From positions 1,736,001 through 1,800,000 of the forward strand of contig NZ_BLLB01000002.1 in assembly GCF_010723735.1 (NCBI RefSeq): a stretch of 64,000 nt of DNA, in the 5' to 3' direction. This document shows positions 1-8,404 of this stretch, piece after piece. Below the pieces are notes generated by a model. The model was not told where the DNA came from. It searched no databases and saw only the letters and a program-made list of their open reading frames with translations. Every line of letters begins with the position of its first letter. The stretch's first letter is position 1. Made by a program: the position numbers and the translations under genes. The DNA is from Mycolicibacterium hippocampi. GTDB taxonomy: Bacteria; Actinomycetota; Actinomycetes; Mycobacteriales; Mycobacteriaceae.

Positions 1-2
1 GC

Positions 3-377
3 TGGGCCCGCAGCGGCTACTACCGGTGGTTCACCGACCCGGGTGAGCGGCAGCGCTACCCGGCCGACGAACACCGACTGATCGGCGCGGAGATCGTCGC
101 CGATCTCCGCCATCAACACGCCAGCACCGCAACAGCTCTAATGCAGAAGCTATGCGGCATCGGCGAATTCGACGAACTCTGGCAGGAACCCGGGGCTCTC
201 CGCACCGCTCGGCGCTGCCGCGTGGTGTGCGCGAACGTCGGCGTCGTCGAACTGGACCGCGAGGTGCTGACCGCCGGACGCGGTCAACGCGTGGTCTTTT
301 ATCTCCCCGTGCCGGACTCGGACAGCGAATCCCGGCTGCAACTGGCGTCGGTGCTCGGCCACCACCGGTTCGACTGA
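3..377 (+). CDS. XRE/MmyB-type transcription regulator, C-terminal part (5' end outside window)
   Basis: The reading frame is open from base 3 to a TGA at 377 and has no obvious internal start, so this is the tail of a gene that begins before the window. It encodes about 124 residues that fit the ligand-binding (PAS-like) domain of MmyB-type regulators. The block W-F-T-D-P-G-E-R-Q-R-Y near the start and the later F-D-E-L-W segment are both family hallmarks, and the end R-V-V-F-Y-L-P-V-P fits the last beta strands. The HTH domain would lie upstream. The gene converges on the regulator at 382-1242, with only four bases between the two stop codons. That neighbour belongs to the same family, which suggests a local duplication. 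The ligand and target genes are unknown. Confidence 0.8.
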   Translation, partial: WARSGYYRWFTDPGERQRYPADEHRLIGAEIVADLRHQHASTATALMQKLCGIGEFDELWQEPGALRTARRCRVVCANVGVVELDREVLTAGRGQRVVFYLPVPDSDSESRLQLASVLGHHRFD

Positions 378-381
378 TACG

Positions 382-1242
382 TCAGGCGTGCGCGTCGACG
401 GGGGCGTCGCGCAGGTAGGCCTGTGGGTCGGCACCGAGCGCGGCGAGCTTGGCGTGGCTGGGTGTGCCGGGCTCGGCGGTGAACACCAGCATCGTGTGCA
501 GCTGGGTGGGGTCGTGCAGGATCTGGCACTGCACCTCCAGCAGGCCCAGCTTCGGATGCACCAGCCGCTTCTCGTTCTCGTGTGCCATCCCGACGATGTG
601 CAGCTTCCACAGCTCGGCGAACTCGGCGCTGCGGCTCAGCAGCTCTTCGACGATCTGCGCAGCACGCGAGCCGGCGCCGTCGCGGGCGTAGCCCATCCGG
701 GCGGCGGCGACGTAGTTGCGTCCGATGGCGGCGTGGTCCTCGACGGGATAGAGCCCGCGCGAGGTGTCGTCGGTGAACCACCGGTACGCCACGCAACGCG
801 CGAAACCCTCGTAGGCGGTCTGATCGCCGAGCAATGCCTTGGCGGCCGGGGTCTGCACCAGCGTCTCGCCGAGCGCGGACATCACCTGTGCCGGGGTGTC
901 CTGAAGCCGGTCGAGAATCCGCATGGTGGCGGCGCTGACCTGCTCGCCGACGAGGGTGCGGGCGGGCGCGTTGTGCCCGGCCAGCCGGAACAGGTGGTCA
1001 CGTTCATCCAGGGTCAGCCGCAGCGCACGCGCCAGCGAGGCGAGCACCTCGATCGACGGCTGCGGACCGCGCTGCTGCTCCATCCGGCAGTAGTAGTCCG
1101 TCGAGATCACCGCCAGCGCGGCGACCTCTTCCCGGCGCAGCCCGACGGTGCGGCGGCGTTGACCTGGGGGCAGACCGACGTCCTCGGGGGTCAGTGCTTC
1201 ACGGCGGGTCCGCAGGAAGTCGGCCAACTGTCGCTGATCCAT
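382..1242 (-). CDS. XRE-family regulator with MmyB-like ligand-binding domain
   Basis: A 286-residue helix-turn-helix regulator. The N-terminal XRE domain (about residues 5-85) carries the actinobacterial signature L-R-R-E-E-V-A at 35-41, followed by the recognition region Y-Y-C-R-M-E-Q. The C-terminal half (about 105-275) is the MmyB-type PAS-like domain, with A-Y-R-W-F-T-D-D near 152-159 and the S-A-E-F-A-E-L-W segment later. Family members usually repress a neighbouring oxidoreductase or hydrolase gene, but none is obvious here. The start is the ATG at 1242, which begins with the expected M-D-Q-R-Q-L-A-D-F-L leader. It converges with a second MmyB-type gene ending at 377. A further homologue lies at 34555-35382. 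Confidence 0.9.
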   Translation of the reverse strand: MDQRQLADFLRTRREALTPEDVGLPPGQRRRTVGLRREEVAALAVISTDYYCRMEQQRGPQPSIEVLASLARALRLTLDERDHLFRLAGHNAPARTLVGEQVSAATMRILDRLQDTPAQVMSALGETLVQTPAAKALLGDQTAYEGFARCVAYRWFTDDTSRGLYPVEDHAAIGRNYVAAARMGYARDGAGSRAAQIVEELLSRSAEFAELWKLHIVGMAHENEKRLVHPKLGLLEVQCQILHDPTQLHTMLVFTAEPGTPSHAKLAALGADPQAYLRDAPVDAHA

Positions 1243-1293
1243 CAGCCCAGTGTCCCCGCGGGCGCGCCGACGTGCCAGGGAGCGCCAGACCCC

Positions 1294-1680
1294 CTATGGC
1301 CGCCGCGGTCGCCGGGCCTGCAGGACGTAGGCAGGCGGAATGTTGCACCACACCGTGCGGCGGACGGTCACTTCTTCGAACCGTTCCGCCAGCAGGGTGC
1401 GGAAGCGTCGCGCCTGGGGCAGCTGCTGTGCGTGCGCATAGGAAAAAGTGGCGAAGACGCTGTCGGGGGACAGCGTGGCGGTGACAGCATGGATCAGCCG
1501 CTGTTGCAGCTCGGTACCGAACGACGCCCACGGCAGGCTGCTGATGACGACGTCGGTGGTGGTGAGGCCGCGGGTGGCCAGTGTGTCGGGCAGGTATTCC
1601 GCGTCACCCTCGGCGATATCGACTGCGGGGAATACCAGTCCGTCGCGGGACGGCTCCCGTAGCGGTGAGGTTGATCCCAT
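1294..1680 (-). pseudogene. SAM-dependent methyltransferase remnant (phospholipid N-methyltransferase type), N-terminus missing
   Basis: The 128-residue frame matches the C-terminal half of class I methyltransferases of the phosphatidylethanolamine N-methyltransferase/rRNA dimethylase-like group. It has an acidic G-D-A-E-Y-L-P turn near residue 25, V-V-I-S-S-L-P-W (the family's post-motif segment) near 45-52, A-T-F-S-Y-A-H-A near 77-84, and V-W-C-N-I-P-P-A near the end. The glycine-rich SAM loop that should precede this, roughly 70-80 residues, is absent. The bases upstream (1681-1800) do not encode it in any minus-strand frame, so I infer a 5' deletion. A short functional protein starting at the ATG at 1680 cannot be excluded, but it would lack the cofactor loop. 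Confidence 0.6.
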
Positions 1681-2025
1681 GGCGACCGGCCTGTTGGCGT
1701 GCTGCGGCGACTACCAGGGCGCGTCGATCCCTGGATGACCACGTCCTTGCTGCTGAAGGCCGCCGTGGCGAGGGTGGGCATCAACGGGCAAGGGAGAGCA
1801 CAAATGGCGCGAACCGAAGGCAGGCTGCGAGGCGGACTGGCGCGGAGCCGTGAGACGCTGGCGGCGCTGATCGCTTCACCGCAGACACCGATCCTTCAGC
1901 TGGTCGGCGGCTGGCGGGGCGTGTTCGACGCGGTCGGGCCCGCGAGTGCGATCGTGCCGGTTCCCGAGGCTGTCCCCGCGCGGTGAGTCCCTGCGCTGTG
2001 AGCGCCTCGAACCAGCCACGTTGCA
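1681..2025. other. Intergenic stretch without a supported gene
   Basis: About 345 bases between the methyltransferase remnant and the DUF4262 gene. A 60-codon plus-strand frame starts at the ATG at 1804 behind a GGGAGAG sequence, but its product resembles nothing I know and the composition looks non-coding. The stretch may hold decayed sequence from the truncated methyltransferase. Confidence 0.4.
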
Positions 2026-2499
2026 CTACGTCGCCTTCAAGCCGCGGATGCCAAACACGGGCTGCCTGCGTCGGCCGTGCCCCCACCCGCGGTCCCACGG
2101 CCATCGACCCTTGTCGTCAGCCCAGACCAGTTGAAGTGCGCGAAAATCCCTGCGGTAGAGCCTGACGGCATACTTCAGGTGCACGTCCGGGTGTTCGACT
2201 TCGACGACCTCGAGACATAACCTTCCACCACAGTCGATGTGTTCGGATGGTTGCAAGACCATGCCCTCGTCGACCATCTGATCGCCGATCACGTTCAATA
2301 GCCGCACAGCCGCCTGCGGCTGCATCCCCGTCACCAATAACTCCGGCAGACCCTTCTCTTGCAGACCGATGGTGTACGCGAATGGACGTTTATCACTCTC
2401 GAGAAACTGCACTGCCCATCTGTGGGCTTTGATGGTGTCCCGCAGAACGTCCAGGTAGTCGTCGGTGGTCTTGTCGGGATTGTCGCACTGCCAGCACAT
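2026..2499 (-). CDS. DUF4262 domain protein
   Basis: A 157-residue protein of the DUF4262 family, whose function is unknown. It begins M-C-W-Q-C-D-N-P-D and contains P-F-A-Y-T-I-G-L (about residues 38-45), the L-P-E-L-L-V-T-G segment and the E-V-V-E-V-E-H-P block typical of the family. The frame is open further upstream, but the ATG at 2499 is preceded by AGAAGGG at a suitable distance and gives the usual family length, so it is preferred over the start at 2589. The C-terminus is unusually basic and tryptophan-rich (W-P-W-D-R-G-W). It stands alone downstream of the PonA2-like gene, from which it is separated by a 61-bp palindromic repeat. Confidence 0.8.
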   Translation of the reverse strand: MCWQCDNPDKTTDDYLDVLRDTIKAHRWAVQFLESDKRPFAYTIGLQEKGLPELLVTGMQPQAAVRLLNVIGDQMVDEGMVLQPSEHIDCGGRLCLEVVEVEHPDVHLKYAVRLYRRDFRALQLVWADDKGRWPWDRGWGHGRRRQPVFGIRGLKAT

Positions 2500-2646
2500 G
2501 GCCGCACCCTTCTGTCGTGGTTGCGACCAAGCGTGCACGCGCCCACCGACATTCCCACCCCGATCGTGCTGCTGCGCAGTCGAAGTCATCCATCGTCGGG
2601 AGCCTCAGCCGCACCAGCACCCGAGGCGATTTCCATAGGGCCGTGC

Positions 2647-2707
2647 GTTCAGACTGCGATGACGGCGGAGCTTGCTCGCACTTTGTCGCCGAGGACGCAG
2701 TCTCAAC
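2647..2707 (+). repeat. 61-bp palindromic repeat, copy 1
   Basis: It begins GTTCAGACTGCG and ends CGCAGTCTCAAC, with GGCGG and CGCCG inner arms around an AT-richer centre. The fourth base of the left arm is C, but its partner on the right was not changed, leaving one mismatch. It lies 20 bp beyond the stop of the PonA2-like gene. Seven further copies of identical length occur at 8276, 16117, 20475, 23514, 25101, 27072 and 36065. Confidence 0.9.
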
Positions 2708-2726
2708 GCCACGGGCGTCACGGGCG

Positions 2727-5201
2727 TCACGCCGGGGGCGGTGGCGGCAGTGGTGGCGGTGGTGGTGGTGGCGCCGGCCACGGCAGCACAATGGGCGGCA
2801 GCCCGGGGATCTCGAAGACGTTCGGGGGTGGTGGGGGCGGTGCCTCCCCGGGAGGCGGCGGAGGGGGCGGCGCGCTCGGGGGAGGCGGCTGGTACACCGG
2901 CGCCGGGGCGATCCCGGTGCTGGTGTGGATCGTGACGATCGAACCGGGGATGGTCTTACCCCGCGGGCTCGTGCCCACTACGGTGCCCTTGGCGTAGGAA
3001 CTGTTCACCGCCGTCGGCTCCGCCGCGACCTGAAAACCGGCGTCCGTCAACTTCTTCCGCGCCGCATCGAGCTTCAACCCGACGACACTGGGCACCTCAC
3101 TCCCCGGGCCGCCGTCGACGTAGCGCGGATCGGTGGCGGGCATGGCCACCGGACCGAAGTCAGTGGCGATCGGCTTCATCGCCAGATACCAGGTGCGGGC
3201 CGGTTCGGTTCCGCCATAGAGGTTTCCGTCGCCGCACTGGCGCAGCGGATACGAGCACAGGCCTGACGGCGTCGGGGAGTCGTTGAAGATGTAGTTCGCG
3301 GCGGCGTACTGATTTGTGAAGCCGAGGAATGCCGACGACCGGTGCGACTCGGTGGTGCCGGTCTTACCCGCCATCGGTAGATCCCACCCGACCGAACCCG
3401 CCGCACTCGTCGCGGTTCCGCTGGTGTGGTCCTTGCCCAGCGCGTTGGCCATCGTGTTGGCGAGCCCCTCGGGGACGACCTGCTCGCAGGGCGCCGTGTC
3501 GAGCGCCGCCTCACGGCCGTGGCGGTCGAAGACCTTGTCGATCGGGCTGGGCGGGCACCACACACCACCCGAGGCCAGCGTCGCGGCGACGTTGCTCAGC
3601 TCGAGCGCGTTGAGCTCCAGCGGCCCGAGCGTGAACGATCCGAGATTCTGCCGCTTGACCCAATCGGCGATGCTCTCGTTGGTGTCCGGATCGTACGCGC
3701 GGGCGGTCCCCGGCTCGGCGTAGGACCGCAGCCCGAGTCGGACCGCCATGTCCATCGCGCGGGGGACACCGATCTGGGAGATCAGCTTGGCGAACGCGGT
3801 ATTCGGTGATTTCGCCAGCGCATCGGACACGTCCATCTGGCCGGCGAAACCCGACACGTTCTTCACACACCAGGTCTTCGGCGGGCACCCCGGGTCGGTG
3901 CTGTCACCCAGGCCGGTGCCTCGGAATGTCTGCGGCACCTCCAGTTTGGCATTGATACCCAACCCCAACTCCAGCGCCGCGGCCGTCGTGAAGATCTTGA
4001 AGATCGAGCCGGCACCGTCGCCGACGAGGGCGAAGGGCTGCGGTTGCACCGTCTGCCCGGCGTTGAGGTCCAGCCCATAGGTGCGGCTGTCCGCCATCGC
4101 GAGGATGCGGTGGGCGTCCTTGCCGGGTTTGATCACGCTCATCACGCTGGCGACGCCGACGGCGGTGGGGTCGGCGACTTCGTCGATGGCGTTCTTCACG
4201 CTGTCCTGGACCTTCGGGTCCAGGGTGGTGCGGATCAGGTAGCCGTTGCGTGCGAGGTCCTCCTTGCGCAGACCCGCGCGGGCCAGGTACTGCATTGCGT
4301 AGGCACAGAAGAATGCGCGGTCACCGGCGGCGATGCAGCCCTGCGGCAGCGGGTCGGGCCGCCGCAGCACGCCCAGCGGCTGGGCCTTGGCGGCGCGGAG
4401 TTCGTCGGCCTTGTCGGGCAGGTTCTCGATCATGGTATTGAGCACTATGTTGCGCCGTTCCAGCGCGGCATCGGGGTAGGTGTACGGGTCCAGCGAGCTG
4501 GGCGAGCGCACCATCCCGGCCAACAGCGCCGCCTGCTGCCAGTTCAATTCGGCGGCGTTGACGCCGAAATAGGTCCGCGCGGCGTCCTGAACGCCGAACG
4601 CGCCGTTGCCGAACGACACCAGGTTCAGGTAGCGGGCCAGGATCTCCGCCTTGGGCAGCGCCGCGTCCATGGCCAGGGCCGCCCGGATCTCGCGCAGCTT
4701 GCGTGCCGGGCTGATCTCCACCGCGGCGCGCCGCTCCGCATCCGTCCGTGCTTTCACCAAGAGGTTGAAGTTCTTGACGTACTGCTGCTCGATCGTCGAC
4801 CCCCCGCGGGTGCTCGTGGCGCCCTGCAGGTACCCGGCCAGGCCGGTCAGGGTGCCCTGCCAGTCGACGCCGTTGTGTTCGGTGAAGCGCTTGTCCTCGA
4901 TCGAGATGATCGCCAGCTTCATCGTGTCGGCGATCCGATTGCTGGGCACCACCCAGCGGCGCTGCTCGTACAGCCACGCGATGGGGTTGCCCGCCGCATC
5001 CACCATGGTGGACACGATCGGCACCTCACCCTCGAGCAGTTTTGTGGATTCCTCAGTGGCCGAGTCGGATACACGCAGGATTACCGACCCCGCGCCGCCG
5101 ACCAACGGGAACATCAGGGCGGCCGCGAGCAGCCCGGCAAGGAGACAGGAGCCCGCCAGTCTGGCGACAGTCCCCCACGTTGCCCGACCCTGGACGCGCA
5201 T
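2727..5201 (-). CDS. ponA2: Bifunctional class A penicillin-binding protein with PASTA domain (PonA2 type)
   Basis: An 824-residue enzyme that polymerises and cross-links peptidoglycan outside the membrane. Residues about 12-42 form the signal anchor. The transglycosylase domain (about 60-290) has I-E-D-K-R-F with the catalytic Glu near 102, and R-G-G-S-T-I-E-Q-Q near 132-140. The transpeptidase domain has S399-x-x-K402, the S-P-N motif and A-G-K-T-G-T-T. One PASTA repeat follows (about 700-765), then a long proline-rich tail. Sequence and domain order match mycobacterial PonA2 throughout. PonA2 normally lies beside whiB4, which is absent here, so this may instead be the PonA2-like paralogue called PonA3 in some fast growers. 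The start is the ATG at 5201, directly behind a leaderless-type promoter. Confidence 0.93.
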   Translation of the reverse strand: MRVQGRATWGTVARLAGSCLLAGLLAAALMFPLVGGAGSVILRVSDSATEESTKLLEGEVPIVSTMVDAAGNPIAWLYEQRRWVVPSNRIADTMKLAIISIEDKRFTEHNGVDWQGTLTGLAGYLQGATSTRGGSTIEQQYVKNFNLLVKARTDAERRAAVEISPARKLREIRAALAMDAALPKAEILARYLNLVSFGNGAFGVQDAARTYFGVNAAELNWQQAALLAGMVRSPSSLDPYTYPDAALERRNIVLNTMIENLPDKADELRAAKAQPLGVLRRPDPLPQGCIAAGDRAFFCAYAMQYLARAGLRKEDLARNGYLIRTTLDPKVQDSVKNAIDEVADPTAVGVASVMSVIKPGKDAHRILAMADSRTYGLDLNAGQTVQPQPFALVGDGAGSIFKIFTTAAALELGLGINAKLEVPQTFRGTGLGDSTDPGCPPKTWCVKNVSGFAGQMDVSDALAKSPNTAFAKLISQIGVPRAMDMAVRLGLRSYAEPGTARAYDPDTNESIADWVKRQNLGSFTLGPLELNALELSNVAATLASGGVWCPPSPIDKVFDRHGREAALDTAPCEQVVPEGLANTMANALGKDHTSGTATSAAGSVGWDLPMAGKTGTTESHRSSAFLGFTNQYAAANYIFNDSPTPSGLCSYPLRQCGDGNLYGGTEPARTWYLAMKPIATDFGPVAMPATDPRYVDGGPGSEVPSVVGLKLDAARKKLTDAGFQVAAEPTAVNSSYAKGTVVGTSPRGKTIPGSIVTIHTSTGIAPAPVYQPPPPSAPPPPPPPGEAPPPPPPNVFEIPGLPPIVLPWPAPPPPPPPLPPPPPA

Positions 5202-5207
5202 GGCGTC

Positions 5208-5213
5208 AGTTTA
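5208..5213 (-). promoter_or_regulatory. Leaderless -10 element for the PonA2-like gene
   Basis: On the minus strand TAAACT (consensus TANNNT) is followed by six bases and then the ATG. This spacing places the transcription start at the start codon, as in mycobacterial leaderless genes. No ribosome-binding site precedes the ATG. Confidence 0.5.
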
Positions 5214-5398
5214 GGACCGTTCGCGGTACCCGGTCGGTGGATTGCGCGGGACTCGTAAGACGGAGACTCTGCGTCCCGGATGCCCGGCAACCTTGTGACT
5301 TCCGACCCTTACCCGGCACCGAATCCAGTGCTCTGATGGGACTGGCGGGACGCACTGTCCGGACTCGGTGGGCAGAGCCGTCCGGATGGAGGTCACAC

Positions 5399-5866
5399 AT
5401 GAACATGTCACAACCCGTCCAGGACAGGACGCGGTTGTTCGCCCGCGTCCTCGGGCCTTTCTTGGTGATCGTCGACGTCGCGGCTGTGCTGCGAGCGTCG
5501 GACATGCGCACGCTGCTGTCGGACTTCTCGGCGAACTCGGCGTGGCCGTGGGTGTCGGGTGCATTCATCCTGATCTGCGGTCTGATCATCGTGGCTCTGC
5601 ATCAGCACTGGCACGGTGTCGCGGCGATCATCGTCTCGGCGCTGGGCTGGCTGATCGTCGCGCGGGCAGTGTTCCTGCTGGCATTCCCCGACGCTTTCAT
5701 GTCGTTGGCCGACAACATGATCGGCGCGACAGCATGGTGGATGACGGTGTGCGGGGTGGCGGCGCTGATCGGTGTATACCTGACCTACGTCGGCTGGGCG
5801 CCCGAACACCATCGACCGGCCGCGCACGCGGGGAAGCCGAGCCGCGACGTAACCCCGGCCGCATAG
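5399..5866 (+). CDS. Small integral membrane protein of unknown function
   Basis: A 155-residue protein with four predicted membrane helices, at about residues 15-33 (F-L-V-I-V-D-V-A-A-V-L), 48-66 (A-F-I-L-I-C-G-L-I-I-V), 72-92 and 110-130 (C-G-V-A-A-L-I-G-V-Y-L). Its short tail is hydrophilic and ends in P-A-A. The ATG at 5399 is chosen because GGATGGAGG lies just upstream. The open frame extends further 5' but only through non-coding sequence and the antisense of the PBP gene. No known catalytic motif is visible. It is divergent from the PonA2-like gene and convergent with the hydrolase at 5924. The function is unknown. Confidence 0.75.
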   Translation: MNMSQPVQDRTRLFARVLGPFLVIVDVAAVLRASDMRTLLSDFSANSAWPWVSGAFILICGLIIVALHQHWHGVAAIIVSALGWLIVARAVFLLAFPDAFMSLADNMIGATAWWMTVCGVAALIGVYLTYVGWAPEHHRPAAHAGKPSRDVTPAA

Positions 5867-5923
5867 TCGGCAACAGGCATTGAGTCCGCTGGCCGCTGGC
5901 GCCACCGTCGCCGTCGCCGGCGT

Positions 5924-6922
5924 TCAGTGTGCGACGAGCGCTCGCACCGTCTCGATGACCTGATGGTTGAACTTGGCCGGTTCATCAACGAACGGCTCGT
6001 GACCGGAGTTGTCGAACCAGAGCAGCTGCTTCGACGGTGCGGCCAACGCCTCGATGTAGGCGACGCTGGTCTCGGGCGGAACCCAGTGGTCGCGCCGGCC
6101 GAGGAAGAAGACGACCGGCATGCGCACCGTGGGCGCGGCGGTGATGAGGTTCAGCGCGGAGACTTCGCGCCACATCGCATCCATCGTGAAACGGAAGCCG
6201 CGGATCTGGTTGACCAGATCCAGCGGCGAGGCCTCCCGACCGCCGCCGAACACCGCCCCGCGCAGCTTCCACAACGCTTGGGGCGACAGTTGGCCGTCGA
6301 GGCGCTGCAGCCAGGTGCGCTCGGAGAAGACGCTGGATGCGGGATACGGCGGCGGACCGATAGCGCGTAACGCATTCAGTGCCATGCGGTTGCCGCGTCG
6401 TTCGGCCGCGGCGACTGCACAGGCGTACGAGGCGGACTCTGCCGCCGACGCGTCGCCGATCTGCGCGGTGCCGAGGTACGCGGCGACCCGCTCCGGATGC
6501 CGGTCGGCGTACAGCACGCCGAGCAGGGAACCCCACGAGTGGCCGTGCAGCACGACCTGCTCCTGACCGACGCGCGCGCAGACCATGTCGACCAGTTCGT
6601 CGAGGTCGGTGAGGAACTGCTCGACGGTCATCGAAGAACGCGCCATGTCGCGGTGGAAGGACTTGCCGGCGCCGCGCTGGTCCCAGTAGACGACGGTGAA
6701 CCGATTCTCGAGTTCGGAGTTGAAGTGTCGGAAGAAGCGTGTCTCGCTGAACCCCGGTCCGCCGTGCAGGTGGATCAGCGGCGGGTTGGCCAGGTCGCGG
6801 CCGCGGATCAGCACCCACTGGTCGACACCGCCGAGTCGGCAATAGCCCACTTCGGCGACGCTGTGGGCTACGGCGTCGCCGGTCGTCGTGCGGAATGGTT
6901 CGGTCCGGCCTGGTCCCCTCAT
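5924..6922 (-). CDS. Alpha/beta hydrolase, proline iminopeptidase-like
   Basis: A 332-residue alpha/beta-hydrolase. The oxyanion loop H-G-G-P-G is at 53-57, D-Q-R-G-A-G-K-S follows at about 81-88, and the nucleophile elbow G-H-S-W-G has the Ser at about 129. The acid is probably the Asp in G-R-R-D-H-W-V-P and the base the His in N-S-G-H-E-P-F near the C-terminus. The H-G-G-P-G plus D-Q-R-G pair is characteristic of the proline iminopeptidase/epoxide hydrolase-like group, but the substrate cannot be read from sequence. The ATG at 6922 is preferred to an upstream TTG at 6931. No ribosome-binding site is clear. The gene is transcribed alone and its start faces the serine hydrolase at 7132. Confidence 0.88.
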   Translation of the reverse strand: MRGPGRTEPFRTTTGDAVAHSVAEVGYCRLGGVDQWVLIRGRDLANPPLIHLHGGPGFSETRFFRHFNSELENRFTVVYWDQRGAGKSFHRDMARSSMTVEQFLTDLDELVDMVCARVGQEQVVLHGHSWGSLLGVLYADRHPERVAAYLGTAQIGDASAAESASYACAVAAAERRGNRMALNALRAIGPPPYPASSVFSERTWLQRLDGQLSPQALWKLRGAVFGGGREASPLDLVNQIRGFRFTMDAMWREVSALNLITAAPTVRMPVVFFLGRRDHWVPPETSVAYIEALAAPSKQLLWFDNSGHEPFVDEPAKFNHQVIETVRALVAH

Positions 6923-7131
6923 ACATGACAAGGTTGTCGACGACAGGCCTCGAACCTAGAGCCGAAGGGCCTCGATGTCAGGGGCGAAGGCGATGACGGC
7001 TGAACGCTCGGTTCCGACCATCGCAGTGTCGGCCCTGAACGCACATGTGACTGGATGGGCGGCGCTTTCCCGTCGGGGTACCACTTGCCCCGTGCGATGA
7101 TGGCGTATCCCCGAGAGCAGAGGAGCTTGAG

Positions 7132-8274
7132 ATGGCCTTCGAGCGAATCGATGACCTGCTGAACGGCGTGACCGCCGACGGGTCGCTGCACGGCGTCGCC
7201 GCGACAGTGGTGGGCCGCGACGGCGTCCTCTACCAAGGCGCGGCGGGAGATGCGAAGCCCGACACGATGTTCCGCAACGCGTCGATGACCAAGGCCGTCG
7301 CGACCACCGCGGCGCTGCAACTCGTCGAGCAGGGCCGCGTCGACCTGGACACGACCGTCGCGTCGATCGTGCCCGAGTTCGGCGAACTCCAGGTGCTTGA
7401 CCACTTCGAAGGCCGTGAGCCGGTCCTGCGGGCGCCCAAGGCGCAGGCGACCGTCCGGCAGCTGATGAACCACACGGCGGGTTGCGGCTACCACTTCCTC
7501 AACGAGAAGCTGTTCGCGTACTGCGAAGGGCAGAACTTTCCCAACCCGCTCGAGGGCGTCAAGCAGAGCATCAGCGCGCCGCTGGTTCACGATCCCGGCA
7601 CGGTCTGGGAGTACGGCGTCAGCACCGACTGGGTCGGCATGGTCGTCGAGGCCGTCAGCGGCCAGACGTTGGCCGACTACCTCGCCGAGCACGTCTACGG
7701 TCCGCTCGGCATGACGGACTCGACGTTCGACCCGAGCGACGCGCAGCGCGCCCGGCTGCTGCCGATCCGCTTCCGGGCGTCGGATGGCGGCCTGGTGCCC
7801 ACCGACCTCGACCTGCCGGCGCAGCCGGAGTGGGACGCCGCCGGCCACGGGTCCTACGGGACGATCGCCGACTACGGGCGATTCGTGCGCGCCTGGCTCA
7901 ACGGCGGCGAGCTCGACGGCACGCGCATCCTCAAAGAGGAAACTGTCGAGCTCGCATTGCGGGACCACCTCGACGGGGCGCCGCTACCGAAGCACATGAA
8001 GCCGACCGTCCCCGAGCTGACCAGGCCGGTCGAGCTGCTCGACGTCCCCCAGGGGTGGGGCCTCGGGTTCCACCTCTACCTGGTAGACCTGCCCGGCATG
8101 CGCAGTGCCGGCTCAGCCGACTGGTCGGGGCTGTTCAACAGCTTCTTCTGGATCGACCGCAAGGCGGGCATCGGCGCCGTGATCGCAACGCAGCTACTGC
8201 CGTTCTTCGACGACAAGATGGTCGAGACCATCCTCGGCTTCGAGGCCGCGGTCTACGCGGAGCTGGGCGCTTGA
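7132..8274 (+). CDS. Serine beta-lactamase-family hydrolase (class C/esterase type)
   Basis: A 380-residue member of the beta-lactamase/penicillin-binding-like hydrolases (PF00144). The nucleophile motif is S51-M-T-K54 and the second motif tyrosine is in W-E-Y161-G-V. A Y-G-P-L-G-M-T-D-S-T-F segment near 230 is typical of EstB-like esterases. The third motif is not a canonical KTG: the corresponding place reads H-G-S-Y-G or G-S-A-D-W. An esterase or other non-beta-lactamase role is therefore more likely. No signal peptide is visible, so a cytoplasmic location is inferred. The ATG is preceded by CAGAGGAGC. The stop codon lies one base before a 61-bp repeat. A second member of the same superfamily is at 48488-49597. 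Confidence 0.88.
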   Translation: MAFERIDDLLNGVTADGSLHGVAATVVGRDGVLYQGAAGDAKPDTMFRNASMTKAVATTAALQLVEQGRVDLDTTVASIVPEFGELQVLDHFEGREPVLRAPKAQATVRQLMNHTAGCGYHFLNEKLFAYCEGQNFPNPLEGVKQSISAPLVHDPGTVWEYGVSTDWVGMVVEAVSGQTLADYLAEHVYGPLGMTDSTFDPSDAQRARLLPIRFRASDGGLVPTDLDLPAQPEWDAAGHGSYGTIADYGRFVRAWLNGGELDGTRILKEETVELALRDHLDGAPLPKHMKPTVPELTRPVELLDVPQGWGLGFHLYLVDLPGMRSAGSADWSGLFNSFFWIDRKAGIGAVIATQLLPFFDDKMVETILGFEAAVYAELGA

Positions 8275-8275
8275 C

Positions 8276-8336
8276 GTTCAGGCTGCGCTGGCGGCGCGGA
8301 TTCCGCGCGAATTGACGCCCTCATCGCAGTCTGAAC
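8276..8336 (+). repeat. 61-bp palindromic repeat, copy 2
   Basis: It begins GTTCAGGCTGCGCTG and ends CGCAGTCTGAAC. Both arms carry the change at the fourth position (GTTCAG against CTGAAC), so pairing is kept. This is the clearest compensatory pair in the family. It lies between two convergent genes, one base after a stop codon. Confidence 0.92.
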
Positions 8337-8404
8337 GTCAGCGCTGGAGCCGAATCAATGCGCTGACGCCCGTTGACGCGTTCCGTCGGCGTCGGGACGC
8401 GGGC

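Noticed and set aside
1804..1986. A 60-codon plus-strand gene
   Set aside because: It has a purine-rich sequence upstream but no recognisable product or conserved feature.
2517..3266. Glycine- and tryptophan-rich plus-strand frames resembling a PE_PGRS-like tail
   Set aside because: They are the antisense of the proline-rich tail of the PonA2-like protein.
4044..5258. A long plus-strand open frame of about 400 codons opposite the PonA2-like gene
   Set aside because: It is antisense to a gene with full motif support, and its composition is that of a GC-rich shadow frame.
6919..7968. A 349-codon minus-strand frame opposite the serine hydrolase
   Set aside because: The plus-strand gene has the S-x-x-K motif and a good ribosome-binding site; the minus-strand product resembles nothing.
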